Positions 9,068 through 17,744 of a stretch of DNA of 64,000 nt are shown here, in pieces. Position numbers and translations under genes: made by a program. The notes under the pieces were generated by a model. The model did not search any database. It was not told the origin of the DNA and worked only from the letters and a program-made list of their open reading frames with translations. Position 1 is the first letter of the stretch, and every line of letters starts with the position of its first letter. The stretch is from Naumannella cuiyingiana (GTDB lineage: Bacteria; Actinomycetota; Actinomycetes; Propionibacteriales; Propionibacteriaceae). The stretch is from the NCBI RefSeq assembly GCF_013408305.1, contig NZ_JACBZS010000001.1:310001-374000 (forward strand), given 5' to 3'.

Positions 9068-10435
9068 ATGTCCCAGCCAGCCCCGTCCGACCGCGCGCCC
9101 CTGGCGGCGGCGATGCGTCCGATCAACTCCCTCGTCGAGCGGTTCATTCCGTCGGCGCTGGTGTTCGCGATCGCGCTCACGTTCATCGTCGCGATCGCCG
9201 CTCTGGTGCTGACCCCGACCGGTCCGGTCGAGGTGATCATCGCCTGGGGCGACGGGCTTTCCGGACTGCTGTCCTTCATCACCCAGATGGCGCTGATCCT
9301 GCTGCTCGGGACGATCCTCGCCAACACCCGTCCGGTACGCCGCCTCCTCGTCGCCCTGGCGCGGATCCCGAAGACCCCGATGCAGGCCTACCTTTTCGTC
9401 GCCCTCGTCGCGGCGGTGGCCAGCCTGATCACCTGGGGCCTCGGTCTCGTCGTCGCGGGCCTGCTGGCGCTCGAGGTCGCCCGCAGCGGCCGCGAACGCG
9501 GGCTGCGGCTGCACTTCCCGATGCTGGTGGCGGCGGGCTTCTCGGGGTTCGTGGTCTGGCACATGGGTTATTCGGGCTCGGGCCCGCTCACCGCCGCGAC
9601 CCCCGGCTCGTTCATCGCCGATCAACTCGGCCGCACGATTCCGATCACCGAAACCACGTTCTCCACCTGGAACCTGATCGCCATCGTCGCCACCGTGCTC
9701 GCCGTCCTCGGTGCGCTCTGGCTGGTCGCGCCCCGCGGCGGCGGCCAGATCGTCGAGCTCACCGCCGAGCAGGCGGCCGAGCCGGCGGCGCCGGCCGAGG
9801 ACATCACCACCCCCGCCGACCGGCTGGACGCCTCCCGGATCCCGACGCTGGCGATCGGGCTGCTGCTCACGGCGTACCTGATCCTGCACTTCGCCACCGG
9901 CGGATCGCTGACCCTGGACATCGTCAACTGGTCCTTCCTCGCGCTGATCCTGCTGATCGTGCGCAGCCCGCTCGAGCTGATCGGGCTGACCAAGAACGCT
10001 GCCTCGAATGTCGGGGAGATCTTGCTGCAGTTCCCGCTCTATGCGGGGATCCTCGGGATCATGACCGACTCCGGGCTGATCGGCGTGTTGTCCGATGCGA
10101 TCGTCGCCGTCGCCACGCCGCAGACCTTCGGGCTGCTGGCGCTGCTGTCGGCCGGCCTGGTCAACTTCTTCGTGCCGTCGGGCGGCGGGCAGTTCGCGGT
10201 CCAGGCACCGATCCTGTTGGACGCCGCCTCGCGGCTCGGGGTGGATCCGGCGATCGCCATCATGGCGGTGGCCTACGGCGACCAGTGGACCAACATGATC
10301 CAGCCGTTCTGGGCGCTGCCGCTGCTGGCGATCGCGGGGCTGAAGATGCGCGACATCCTCGGTTACACCACGATCACGCTGCTCGCCAGCGGGCTGGTGT
10401 TCGCGGCGACCCTGCTGATCGTCTCCGTCACCTGA
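9068..10435 (+). CDS. AtoE-type short-chain fatty acid transporter
   Basis: Membrane protein of 455 residues with roughly ten to twelve hydrophobic helices, resembling AtoE/TIGR00366 short-chain fatty acid uptake permeases. Supporting segments include MRPINSLVERFIPSALVFAI near the N-terminus, GFVVWHMGYSGSGPLTAAT mid-protein and NFFVPSGGGQFAVQAP, then YGDQWTNMIQPFWALP near the end, a typical AtoE signature. ATG 9068 follows GAGGTG by about 6 nt; an alternative GTG lies at 9059. It converges with the ABC transporter operon, 13 bp away. No acyl-CoA genes adjoin it, so the substrate (acetate, butyrate or similar) is family inference. Confidence 0.88.
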   Translation: MSQPAPSDRAPLAAAMRPINSLVERFIPSALVFAIALTFIVAIAALVLTPTGPVEVIIAWGDGLSGLLSFITQMALILLLGTILANTRPVRRLLVALARIPKTPMQAYLFVALVAAVASLITWGLGLVVAGLLALEVARSGRERGLRLHFPMLVAAGFSGFVVWHMGYSGSGPLTAATPGSFIADQLGRTIPITETTFSTWNLIAIVATVLAVLGALWLVAPRGGGQIVELTAEQAAEPAAPAEDITTPADRLDASRIPTLAIGLLLTAYLILHFATGGSLTLDIVNWSFLALILLIVRSPLELIGLTKNAASNVGEILLQFPLYAGILGIMTDSGLIGVLSDAIVAVATPQTFGLLALLSAGLVNFFVPSGGGQFAVQAPILLDAASRLGVDPAIAIMAVAYGDQWTNMIQPFWALPLLAIAGLKMRDILGYTTITLLASGLVFAATLLIVSVT

Positions 10436-10448
10436 GCCGCGCCGCGGC

Positions 10449-12287
10449 TCAGAGCGTCGGGGTGTCGGCGAGCAGTCCCCGGGTGTAGTCCTGGCTCGGC
10501 CGGTCCATCACGGCGCCGGTCTCGCCGCCCTCGGCCAGCGAACCGTCGTGCAGCACCTGGACCCGAGCGGCCATCGACCGGACCAGGGCGAGGTTGTGGG
10601 TGACGAAGAGCATCCCGATACCGCGGTCGCGGCGCAGGCCCTCCAGCAGCTCGACGATCGCGCCCTGGACCGAGACGTCGAGCGCAGAGGTGATCTCGTC
10701 GCAGACCAGCAGGTCCGGCTCGGCGGCCAGGGCCCGGGCGATGGCGACCCGTTGCCGCTCGCCGCCGGACAACCGGTTGGTCCGGTAGCGCGCCACTGTC
10801 GGGCCCAGGGCCACCGCCTCCAGCAGCTCGGCGACCCGGTCGCGGGCCGCGGCACCGCTGGCCAGCCCGAACACCTTCAGCGGGCGGGCGATGATCTGCT
10901 CGACGGTCATCCGCGGATTCAGCGACAGGTAGGGATTCTGGAAGATGTACTGCACCCGCTGCCGGTCCCGGGCGGTGCGTCGACGCGCGCCGCGGGCCAG
11001 ATCGTGCACCGCGCCGTCGCGATCGTGCAGCGCGATCTGGCCGGTCCAGTTGTCGATCAGGCCGCCAACGGCGCGCGAGATGGTCGTCTTGCCCGATCCG
11101 GACTCGCCGACGAGGGCCACCACCTCGCCACGGGCGACGTCGAAGCTGACCCCGTGCACGACCTCCTTGCGGCCGTAGCGCACCCGCAGATCGCGGACCT
11201 CGAGCAGCACCGAGCGCGCCCGCTGCGGGTCGGCGTCGGGGATGTCGCCACGGTCGGGGTCCCAGCGCGGCAGCTCGCCGATCCGTACGCAACGGGCCAG
11301 GTGCTGGCCGGGCTCGCCGCTGACCGGTTCGGGCTCCGGCGACTCCCCCGCGTCCCGCACGCCGATCAGCGCGGGGGCGGTCTCCGCACACCGGGGCTCG
11401 GCGAACCCGCAACGATCATGGAACCGGCAGCCCTCCGGTCGTCGGCCGGGGCCGGGCGTCGTCCCCGGGATGCCGGTCAGCGAACGGGCGGTGTCCAGAT
11501 GCGGGATCGCGTCCAGCAGCGCCCGCGTGTAGGGATGCGCCGGGTCGGCGAACAGCGCGTCGCGCGGCGCCTGCTCGACGACCTGGCCCGCATACATCAC
11601 CAGCACCCGGTCCGCGACATTGCCGACGACGGCAAGATCGTGGGTGACATACAGCGCGGCGATGCCGTAGTCGCGGCACAGCCGGGCCATGGTCTGCAGG
11701 ACCAGCCGCTGGCTGCTGACATCCAGGCCCGTGGTCGGCTCGTCCAACACCAGCACCGACGGCCGCGGCAGGAAGCACATCGCCAGCGCGACGCGCTGCA
11801 CCTGTCCCCCCGAGAGCTGGTGGGGGTAGCGGGCGAGGAACTCATCGTCGTCGGGCAGCCCCACATCGCGCAGCCCCTCCCGGGCCCAGGCATCCCGCTC
11901 GGCGGGCGTACCGACCCCGCGCAGTTCCAACAGCTCGACGATCTGGCGGCCGATCCGGATGCTCGGATTCAGCGCCGCCGCCGGGTCCTGGGGAACATAG
12001 GCGATGTCGTCGCCGCGCGCCCGCCGGACCTGCGCCGGCGGCAGCTCCAGCAGGTCGCGGTCGCCGATCACCACGCTTCCCGCATCGATCACCGCGCCCT
12101 CGCGGGCGTAATTGAGCAGCGCCGTACCGACCGTCGTCTTGCCGGAGCCGGACTCCCCGACCAGCGCCACCACCTCGCCCGGCGCGAGCACGAGGTCGAT
12201 GTCGTCGACCACGTCGATACCGGTGCCGGACAGGGCGACGCCGAGATCGGTCACCACGCACGCAGGTCCGGGCCGCTCGCCGTTCAT
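10449..12287 (-). CDS. dipeptide/oligopeptide ABC transporter, fused double ATP-binding protein
   Basis: A single 612-residue chain with two complete ABC ATPase domains, equivalent to DppD plus DppF. Domain 1 (about 1-325) has Walker A GESGSGKTTVGTALL, signature LSGGQVQRVALA and Walker B VLVLDEPTTGLD, then the Cys-containing oligopeptide-transporter C-terminal segment (CRFHDRCGFAEPRC). Domain 2 (about 345-612) has [30 protein letters not shown] and LLVCDEITSALD. It energises import through the two permeases encoded upstream, and its ATG touches the last base of the permease stop. Substrate specificity (peptide, nickel or opine) cannot be decided. Confidence 0.95.
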   Translation of the reverse strand: MNGERPGPACVVTDLGVALSGTGIDVVDDIDLVLAPGEVVALVGESGSGKTTVGTALLNYAREGAVIDAGSVVIGDRDLLELPPAQVRRARGDDIAYVPQDPAAALNPSIRIGRQIVELLELRGVGTPAERDAWAREGLRDVGLPDDDEFLARYPHQLSGGQVQRVALAMCFLPRPSVLVLDEPTTGLDVSSQRLVLQTMARLCRDYGIAALYVTHDLAVVGNVADRVLVMYAGQVVEQAPRDALFADPAHPYTRALLDAIPHLDTARSLTGIPGTTPGPGRRPEGCRFHDRCGFAEPRCAETAPALIGVRDAGESPEPEPVSGEPGQHLARCVRIGELPRWDPDRGDIPDADPQRARSVLLEVRDLRVRYGRKEVVHGVSFDVARGEVVALVGESGSGKTTISRAVGGLIDNWTGQIALHDRDGAVHDLARGARRRTARDRQRVQYIFQNPYLSLNPRMTVEQIIARPLKVFGLASGAAARDRVAELLEAVALGPTVARYRTNRLSGGERQRVAIARALAAEPDLLVCDEITSALDVSVQGAIVELLEGLRRDRGIGMLFVTHNLALVRSMAARVQVLHDGSLAEGGETGAVMDRPSQDYTRGLLADTPTL

Positions 12288-13102
12288 CAGCGCTCCTCCC
12301 CCGCGGCCGCGACCCGGGAGACCCCGTCGGCAAGCATGTTGGTGCCGATGGTGAAGATGCCGATCACCAGCACCGGGGCCAGTTCGCCCCAGGGCTGCAC
12401 CAGCAGCGCCAGCCGGTTCTCGTTGATCATCTGACCCCAGTCGGCCGCCGTCGGGTCCGTGGCGAAACCGAGGAAGCCGAGCCCGGCGATCATCGCGATC
12501 GAATAGGTCAGCCGCAGGCCCGCCTCGGCGAGCAGCGGCGCCGTCATCTGGGGCAACACCTCGAAGAGCACGATGCGCAGCGGCGACTCACCCAGGGCCC
12601 TGGCCGCCGACACGTAGTCGCGCGAGACCAGCGACAGCGCGACGCCACGGGTCAGCCGGGCCACGCGCGGGGCGTGCGAGATGCCGACCAGGACGATGAT
12701 CATCCAGGAGGTGGGCGTCGCCACCGAGGCCAGCACGACCAGCGCCAGCAGGATCGGCGGGAAGGCCAGCATGATGTCGTTGGCCCGCATCAAGATCTCG
12801 TCGGGCCATCCGCCGGCATACGCCGCAATCAGCCCGATCGTGACACCGAGGCCCATCCCCAGGGCCGTTGCCAGCAGCGCATTGACCAGGATCGACCGAC
12901 CGCCGTGCAGGACCCGCGACAAGACGTCCTGGCCGAGGTAGTCGGTGCCGAGGAATGCCCCCTCCAGGGTGAACGGGTTGCCCACGATGTCGTTCTCGCC
13001 GTGCGGGGCGAACAGCGGCCCGAGCAGGGCGAGCGCGACAACCAGCAGGGTGATCACCGCTCCGACGACGAAGCGGGGCTGGCGGAGCAGGCGGGCGATC
13101 AT
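12287..13102 (-). CDS. peptide ABC transporter permease (DppC-like)
   Basis: Inner-membrane permease of 271 residues with a short N-terminal helix, a periplasmic loop including HLGTDYLGQDVLSR-like sequence (FLGTDYLGQDVLSRVLHGGR), then five helices and the EAA coupling loop AARALGESPLRIVLFEVLPQ. This is the DppC/OppC architecture. It overlaps the DppB-like gene by 4 bp and abuts the ATPase gene, so the four genes are almost certainly one transcript. It forms the translocation channel together with the DppB-like subunit. Confidence 0.94.
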   Translation of the reverse strand: MIARLLRQPRFVVGAVITLLVVALALLGPLFAPHGENDIVGNPFTLEGAFLGTDYLGQDVLSRVLHGGRSILVNALLATALGMGLGVTIGLIAAYAGGWPDEILMRANDIMLAFPPILLALVVLASVATPTSWMIIVLVGISHAPRVARLTRGVALSLVSRDYVSAARALGESPLRIVLFEVLPQMTAPLLAEAGLRLTYSIAMIAGLGFLGFATDPTAADWGQMINENRLALLVQPWGELAPVLVIGIFTIGTNMLADGVSRVAAAGEER

Positions 13103-14160
13103 CCGGCGATCGCCGTCCGGGCGCGAGGGGTGAGCAGGATCGAGGCGATGTCGGCGATCAGGTTCACCACGACGTAGACAGCCGCGATGATCATCGCCAG
13201 CGCGAGCACCACCGGGACGTCGTTGTTGTTCACCGCGGAGACCAGTTGGGCGCCGATGCCGGGATAGGAGAACAGGTACTCCACGATCACGATCCCGCCG
13301 GCCAACCAGGCGAGCTGCAGCGCGGTCACCTGGACACCGGGCACCAGCGCATTGCGCAGCGCATGCCGGCGGACGACGACGCTTTCGGGTACGCCCTTGA
13401 GCCGGGCCAGCGCGACATAGTCACTGTCCAACACCTCGACCAGCGTCGCCCGGACGATCCGCGACACATACGGCGCGACGGTGAGCACCAGGGTGAGCAC
13501 GGGCAGCACCATCGACGCCGGCTGCAGCCAGGGCGCATCGCCGCCCGGGCTGATCGTGACGGCCGGCAGCACGAAGAAGACGGTGGTGGAGAAGACGGCG
13601 ACGAGCACGATGCCGATCACGAACTCCGGGAGCCCCGCGAGCGCCAGCAGCACCGTCTGGATGATGTGATCGGCCCGCTTCCCGCGGGCACTCGCCGACC
13701 ACAGCGCGAGGCCGAAGGAGAGCGGGATGATCACCAGCGTCGCGATCAGGACCAGTACGGCGGAGTTGATCACGGGCTGCGCGATCAGGTCGGCGACCGG
13801 GGTGCGGTTGGCCAGCGAGGTACCGAGGTCGCCGGTGAACAGGCCGCCCAGCCAGTCCAGGTACCGCTGCACCGGTGGGCGGTCCAGCCCCAGCTCGGCG
13901 CGCAGCGTCGCCACCCGTTCGGGACTGTTCACATAGTCGCGGCCGAGGATCGCGCGGACCGGGTCGCCGAGGGCGACCGTGGCGAAGAAGATCAGCACCG
14001 AGACGACGAACAGGGTCAGGATCGCCAGGCCGATCCGCCGGGCGAGCCAGCTGGCCCAGCCGCGCGCCGATCCCGGTCGGCGGGGCCGGGTACGCCCGGA
14101 CGGTGACGCCGGGCCGGCGTCGGGCCGGCGGGGCGTGGTGGCGGCGGGGTCGGCGCTCAT
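13099..14160 (-). CDS. peptide ABC transporter permease (DppB-like)
   Basis: Permease of 353 residues. A Pro/Arg/Ser-rich cytoplasmic N-terminus of about 35 residues precedes the first helix (RIGLAILTLFVVSVLIFFA) and the DppB-family periplasmic segment with RAILGRDYVNSPE and LGLDRPPVQRYLDWL. The coupling motif is ARLKGVPESVVVRRHALRNA. The start ATG at 14160 lies in a tandem 17-bp repeat that duplicates the preceding stop/start junction, so the ribosome binding context is unusual and no good Shine-Dalgarno is visible. It acts with the DppC-like partner encoded just downstream. Confidence 0.94.
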   Translation of the reverse strand: MSADPAATTPRRPDAGPASPSGRTRPRRPGSARGWASWLARRIGLAILTLFVVSVLIFFATVALGDPVRAILGRDYVNSPERVATLRAELGLDRPPVQRYLDWLGGLFTGDLGTSLANRTPVADLIAQPVINSAVLVLIATLVIIPLSFGLALWSASARGKRADHIIQTVLLALAGLPEFVIGIVLVAVFSTTVFFVLPAVTISPGGDAPWLQPASMVLPVLTLVLTVAPYVSRIVRATLVEVLDSDYVALARLKGVPESVVVRRHALRNALVPGVQVTALQLAWLAGGIVIVEYLFSYPGIGAQLVSAVNNNDVPVVLALAMIIAAVYVVVNLIADIASILLTPRARTAIAG

Positions 14161-14206
14161 GTGCGTACCAGACTCATGTGCGTACCAGACTCATGGGCGT
14201 ACCAGG
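14156..14206. repeat. 17-bp tandem repeat at the dppB start codon
   Basis: Three head-to-tail copies of CTCATGTGCGTACCAGA (14156-14172, 14173-14189, and 14190-14206 with two changes). Read on the minus strand, each copy offers ATGAG; the outer copy contains the stop of the substrate-binding protein gene and the innermost copy supplies the ATG of the DppB-like permease. The two inner copies are identical, suggesting a recent duplication. Confidence 0.9.
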
Positions 14207-15753
14207 GAGGCGTACTGGAAGCGGAAACCAGACATCGGCAGGAATCGGCTCGGGCGCAGACCCTGGACCAGATTGGAATGGGCATCGACCTGTTGCTTGA
14301 AGAACGGGATCAGGTAGCCGCCGCGTTCGTACTCGATCCGCTGGGCCTCGCCCAGCAGTTCGGCCCGCCGGCCGGGATCCAGCTCGCGGCGCGCCCGGTC
14401 GATGATCGCGACGAACTCGGCGTCGTCGAAGTGCGTCTCGTTGTAGGGCGAGTCCTTCAGCGCGCACTGGGCCACCTGCGCGAGATAGTTGCGGGTGTTC
14501 CAGAAATCCATCGCGAAGTCCCACTGCAGGTAGCGCTCGCCGTAGAACACCGAAGAATCGGTGACCCGCAGCGCGACGTCGATGCCGCACGAGCGCGCCT
14601 GTTCGGCAAACACCTGCGCGGACTGCACGGCGCCCGAGCCGACCGCCGAGGAGGTGACCAGCTCGAGCTGCAGGTCCTCGCGGCCGGCCTTGCGGAGCAG
14701 GGACCGCACGCGCTCGGGATCTTGCTCGCGCTGTTCGAACCGGTCGCCGACGTAGGCGGGATCGAACGGTGAGTAGACGTCATTGGCGAGCGTGCCGTAG
14801 CCGCTGAGGGCCTGGTCGATCATCTGCTGCCGGTCGGCCGCCCACCGCAGCGCATTGCGCACGTCGACATCGCCCAGCAGCGCCACGTCGACGCGCATGG
14901 TGAACGGCATCCAGGCACCGGTCTCGGCGATCAGCGGGCTGACCCCCTGCCGCTGGACGGACTGGGCGAGATACTGCGGCAGCCCGTCGATGCTCTGCAC
15001 CTGACCGGCCAACAGCGCGTTGACCTTCGCCGCGTCGTCGTTGAAGTCGTAGATGATCAGCTCGTCGACGAACGCGGGCGCGCGCCAGTAGCCGTCGAAC
15101 CGACTGAAGACGCTGCGAGCGCCGGGGGCGAACTCGCGCGCGGCGAAGGGGCCGGTGCCGATCGGGGCCGCGGGATCGTAACCGGTCGGCACGATGCCCA
15201 GGGCGTAGTTGGCCAACAACTGGTCGACCTCGGCATAGGCCGAGTCCAGCGGCAGTTCGACCGTGCGGTCGTCGATCCGCCGGATCCGCGCCGGGTCCAG
15301 CATGCTCAGCTCGCTGGCGGCCGGCGACGGATTGTCCGGGTCCAGTGCGCGCTGGAGGCTGAAGATCACGTCGTCGGCGGTCATCGGCTTGCCGTTGTGG
15401 AAGATCACGTCCGGGCGCAGGCGGACCGTCCACACGGTCGCATCGGCGTTCGGCTCCACGCTCTCGGCCAGGCAGGGCTGGGCCTGGGCGTCGAAATCGA
15501 ACTGGAACAACGGCTCGTAGAGATTGTTCACCCGAGCGATGTCCGGGGTGGTCACCGGGAAGTGCGCGTCGAGGGTGTCGTTCAGGCCGCCGCCGGTGGC
15601 GCCGTGGGCATAACGGCCGCCCGGCACCTGCGGAAGGTTCGGGTCGGGCGGCGCGGGCACGGTGCCGCCGCAACCGGCCAGCAGACCGGACGCACCGGCT
15701 GCTCCGGCCAGACCGAGGCGGACGAAGTCGCGGCGATCCATCTGCGCCCTCAT
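14191..15753 (-). CDS. peptide ABC transporter substrate-binding lipoprotein (SBP family 5)
   Basis: Exported binding protein of 520 residues. The N-terminus is a twin-arginine lipoprotein signal: MDRRDFVRLGLAGAAG, then lipobox LLAGC, so it is probably exported folded and anchored by its Cys lipid. The mature part has family-5 features such as YEPLFQFDFDAQAQPCLAESV, the domain motif VIFHNGKPMTADDVIFSLQR, and IGTGPFAAREF. I chose ATG 15753 (GAGGTGG about 10 nt upstream); ATG 15741 is also possible. It is the first gene of the import operon and delivers peptide-like ligands to the permeases. Confidence 0.93.
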   Translation of the reverse strand: MRAQMDRRDFVRLGLAGAAGASGLLAGCGGTVPAPPDPNLPQVPGGRYAHGATGGGLNDTLDAHFPVTTPDIARVNNLYEPLFQFDFDAQAQPCLAESVEPNADATVWTVRLRPDVIFHNGKPMTADDVIFSLQRALDPDNPSPAASELSMLDPARIRRIDDRTVELPLDSAYAEVDQLLANYALGIVPTGYDPAAPIGTGPFAAREFAPGARSVFSRFDGYWRAPAFVDELIIYDFNDDAAKVNALLAGQVQSIDGLPQYLAQSVQRQGVSPLIAETGAWMPFTMRVDVALLGDVDVRNALRWAADRQQMIDQALSGYGTLANDVYSPFDPAYVGDRFEQREQDPERVRSLLRKAGREDLQLELVTSSAVGSGAVQSAQVFAEQARSCGIDVALRVTDSSVFYGERYLQWDFAMDFWNTRNYLAQVAQCALKDSPYNETHFDDAEFVAIIDRARRELDPGRRAELLGEAQRIEYERGGYLIPFFKQQVDAHSNLVQGLRPSRFLPMSGFRFQYASLVRP

Positions 15754-15844
15754 CGACTCATCACCACCTCGCTTTGCTGCTGAGAAGCTAGGACGCGGCG
15801 TCCGGGAGGTCAAGGTTGGCCATTCTTCGGCGTGGCCGGGTGGC

Positions 15845-15850
15845 TACGGT
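15845..15850 (+). promoter_or_regulatory. -10 box TACGGT, leaderless promoter
   Basis: TACGGT lies exactly 6 nt before the GTG start of the glycosylase gene, the spacing expected for an actinobacterial TANNNT promoter that initiates at the first base of the start codon. No Shine-Dalgarno is present, which agrees with a leaderless transcript. Confidence 0.55.
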
Positions 15851-15856
15851 GGTGGG

Positions 15857-16297
15857 GTGCGCCTGTGGTCCCTGCATCCCGAACTGCTCGACCGGCAGGG
15901 CCTGATCGCCGGCTGGCGCGAGGCGCTGCTCGCCCAGGCCGTGCTGGCCGGGCGTACCCGGGGCTATCGGCGCCATCCGCAGCTTGCCCGGTTCGCCGAC
16001 CAGCGCGTACCGCAGCGCGAGATCGGCCGCTATCTGGTCGGCCTGGCCGACGAGGCCGACCGGCGCGGCTACCGCTTCGACCGCGCCCGCATCGACCGGC
16101 CCGGCCCGCCCGGCGGGCAGCTCACCGTGACCGATGGCCAGCTCGCGCTGGAGCACCGACACCTGATCACCAAGCTGGCGGCCCGCTCGCCGGAGCTGGT
16201 GGACGAGCTGGGCCCGGCCCGGGCACATCCGTTGTTCGTCGTGACATCCGGGCCACCGGCCGAGTGGGAACGGGTACGGTTCGATCATGAGCAATGA
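15857..16297 (+). CDS. pyrimidine-dimer DNA glycosylase (T4 endonuclease V-like)
   Basis: Protein of 146 residues beginning VRLWSLHPELLDRQGLIAGW, then REALLAQAVL and TRGYRRHPQLARF, the signature of the bacterial Pyr_excise (PF03013) family related to phage T4 endonuclease V, which starts base excision of UV photodimers. By analogy the N-terminal amine acts as nucleophile and Glu22 in WREALLAQ is the likely catalytic acid. GTG 15857 is chosen because homology starts there and a -10 box sits 6 nt upstream; the open frame extends further 5' without homology. Its last 11 bases overlap the thioesterase start. Confidence 0.85.
   Translation: MRLWSLHPELLDRQGLIAGWREALLAQAVLAGRTRGYRRHPQLARFADQRVPQREIGRYLVGLADEADRRGYRFDRARIDRPGPPGGQLTVTDGQLALEHRHLITKLAARSPELVDELGPARAHPLFVVTSGPPAEWERVRFDHEQ
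16275..16280 (+). promoter_or_regulatory. -10 box TACGGT, leaderless promoter inside the glycosylase gene
   Basis: A second TACGGT with exactly 6 nt (TCGATC) before ATG 16287. It lies within the 3' end of the glycosylase coding region, so the thioesterase may have its own leaderless transcript in addition to read-through. Confidence 0.5.
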
Positions 16298-16703
16298 CGC
16301 CGCAGCGCTCCCGTCGAGCGAGTTCCTGGACCTGATCGGGTTGGAGATCACCGAGAACACCGGCGACCGGTTGGCGGGGCATGTCGATCTTGGTCCGCAG
16401 CATCACCAGCCCTACGGGATCGTCCACGGTGGTGTGTTCTGCGCGATCATCGAAACGGCGGCCAGCGTCGGCGCCGCGACGGCGGTCGCCGATCAGGGGC
16501 TCGGCGTCGTCGGGGTGCACAATGCCACCGATTTTCTCCGTCCCGGACGGGCCGGTCGCGCGCAGGTGGTGGCCGAGCCGCTGCACCGCGGCCGCACCCA
16601 GCAACTGTGGCAGGTGATCATCACCGACGAGGCCAGCGGAAAGGCGCTCGCGCGGGGGCAGGTACGCCTGCACAACATCTCCCGCGACGCCGTCTCGCCC
16701 TAG
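16287..16703 (+). CDS. PaaI-family hotdog thioesterase
   Basis: Cytosolic acyl-CoA thioesterase-like protein of 138 residues with a single hotdog domain. The central-helix motif HQPYGIVHGGVFCAIIETAA carries the HGG element, and DFLRPGRAG with TQQLWQVIITDEASGKALAR matches the family strands. PaaI-type enzymes cleave phenylacetyl- and other acyl-CoAs; the substrate here is unknown. It overlaps the glycosylase gene by 11 bp with no obvious functional link. The stop at 16703 directly abuts the stop of the convergent lipoprotein gene. Confidence 0.87.
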   Translation: MSNDAAALPSSEFLDLIGLEITENTGDRLAGHVDLGPQHHQPYGIVHGGVFCAIIETAASVGAATAVADQGLGVVGVHNATDFLRPGRAGRAQVVAEPLHRGRTQQLWQVIITDEASGKALARGQVRLHNISRDAVSP

Positions 16704-17543
16704 CTAGCCGCAGGCCGGCTGCTCGGGCACCAGGGGCGAGACCAGCAGCCGGCGGGTCACGCGGCCGACCCGCCACTGGGTGGTCGGGTTGTCGCGCGCG
16801 GCGCGCAGGAGGGGCGCGACAACCTCGCCCGCCAGCTCCGCGCACCGGCCGCCGAGGGCGTCCGTCCCGGACGACAGCACCGCGTCGGGATCGGGACCGG
16901 GCCAGCGCGGGAGGCGCTGCCCGCCCACGTCGGTGGGCTCCGGCAGTTCCACCAGTCGGGCGCGGTCGGGGGCGAAGTCGCGGAAGGGCGCGTCACCGGG
17001 CAGCGCCCGCGCGCGTTCCAACAGCGCCCACAGTCGCGCCCGGTCGGTGCGCTGTTGTGCGGTCAGCCCGGTCAGCTCCGCATCGCGGGCCGGGTCGGCG
17101 AGGGCGTACACAGATATCTGTTGTGGCGGCCCGGCGGGGGCAATGCTGATCATGGTGACCGGCTGGTCGGTGATCGCCGGGGAGCCGTAGTCGATGCCGG
17201 CCAGCAGTCCGGAGGCCGCCGCCTGCTCGGCGAATCCGGCGACCGCGGCCGGGTCGACCGTCGCCACCTCGAGCTCCGGGGGCACGTCGCCGAGGGTGCG
17301 CTCCGGTCGCGGCCGGATCACGCGCCCGTCGCCGAAGATCGACAACGCCGGCACGTTGAATACCTGGTAGGAGACGGGGACCAGCCCCGGGGCGATGTGG
17401 ATCCGGAACACCAACTGGTCGGGCGGCAGCGGCGACGCGGACGGCGGAGGCGGTGGATCGTCGGGGGTGACCGACCGGCCGCAGCCGCCGAGGCCCCCGA
17501 GGCCGACGGCGATGGCCCCGCCCAGTAACGCCCTGCGCTCCAT
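16704..17543 (-). CDS. hypothetical lipoprotein
   Basis: Protein of 279 residues with no family I can name. The N-terminus is a signal peptide with lipobox (MERRALLGGAIAVGLGGLGGC), so the mature protein is probably an outer-leaflet lipoprotein beginning at Cys21, followed by a Pro/Ser-rich linker. The rest is soluble and beta-rich in appearance: VFRIHIAPGLVPVSYQVFNV, then DGRVIRPRPERTLGDVPPE. Two late cysteines (GGRCAELAGE and the terminal EQPACG) could form a disulfide. It converges end to end with the thioesterase gene. Start ATG 17543 is supported by the signal peptide. Confidence 0.7.
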   Translation of the reverse strand: MERRALLGGAIAVGLGGLGGCGRSVTPDDPPPPPSASPLPPDQLVFRIHIAPGLVPVSYQVFNVPALSIFGDGRVIRPRPERTLGDVPPELEVATVDPAAVAGFAEQAAASGLLAGIDYGSPAITDQPVTMISIAPAGPPQQISVYALADPARDAELTGLTAQQRTDRARLWALLERARALPGDAPFRDFAPDRARLVELPEPTDVGGQRLPRWPGPDPDAVLSSGTDALGGRCAELAGEVVAPLLRAARDNPTTQWRVGRVTRRLLVSPLVPEQPACG

Positions 17544-17579
17544 CGGCCCATGGTGCCCGCCGGCGGGGTCGCCGCCGCG

Positions 17580-17744
17580 TCAGCCGCGAGCGGCCATCGA
17601 CAGCAGCGACAGCCCGGCGTCGGAGGCAGAGCCCGGCTCCGCGCTCAGCAACAGCAGCCGCTGTCCCGGCCGGTCGCTGACCTCGAAGGACTCGAACCGA
17701 AGATCAAGATTTCCGAACTCCGGGTGCCGGAACTCCTTGTGCCA
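17580..17744 (-). pseudogene. 3' fragment of a MmyB-like HTH regulator
   Basis: Only the last 54 codons of a gene remain. The translation (starting WHKEFRHPEFGNLDLRFESF and continuing with GQRLLLLSAEPGSASDAG) matches the end of the ligand-binding domain of XRE-family regulators with a C-terminal MmyB-like domain, where a RHPxxGxLxLxYE segment and a TAEPGSPS segment close the protein. The HTH half and all 5' sequence are missing. Homology stops at 17744, exactly where the opposite-strand MFS homology starts (17743). Full-length relatives have about 270-290 residues, so roughly 80 per cent is lost and function is not expected. Confidence 0.75.

Noticed and set aside
10548-12434. 628-codon plus-strand frame opposite the double ABC ATPase
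   Set aside because: Antisense shadow; the minus strand has two complete sets of ABC motifs.
17395-17742. In-frame N-terminal extension of the MFS fragment
   Set aside because: The extension is antisense to the lipoprotein gene and the regulator fragment and does not resemble MFS helices; it arises because the junction happens to keep the frame open.
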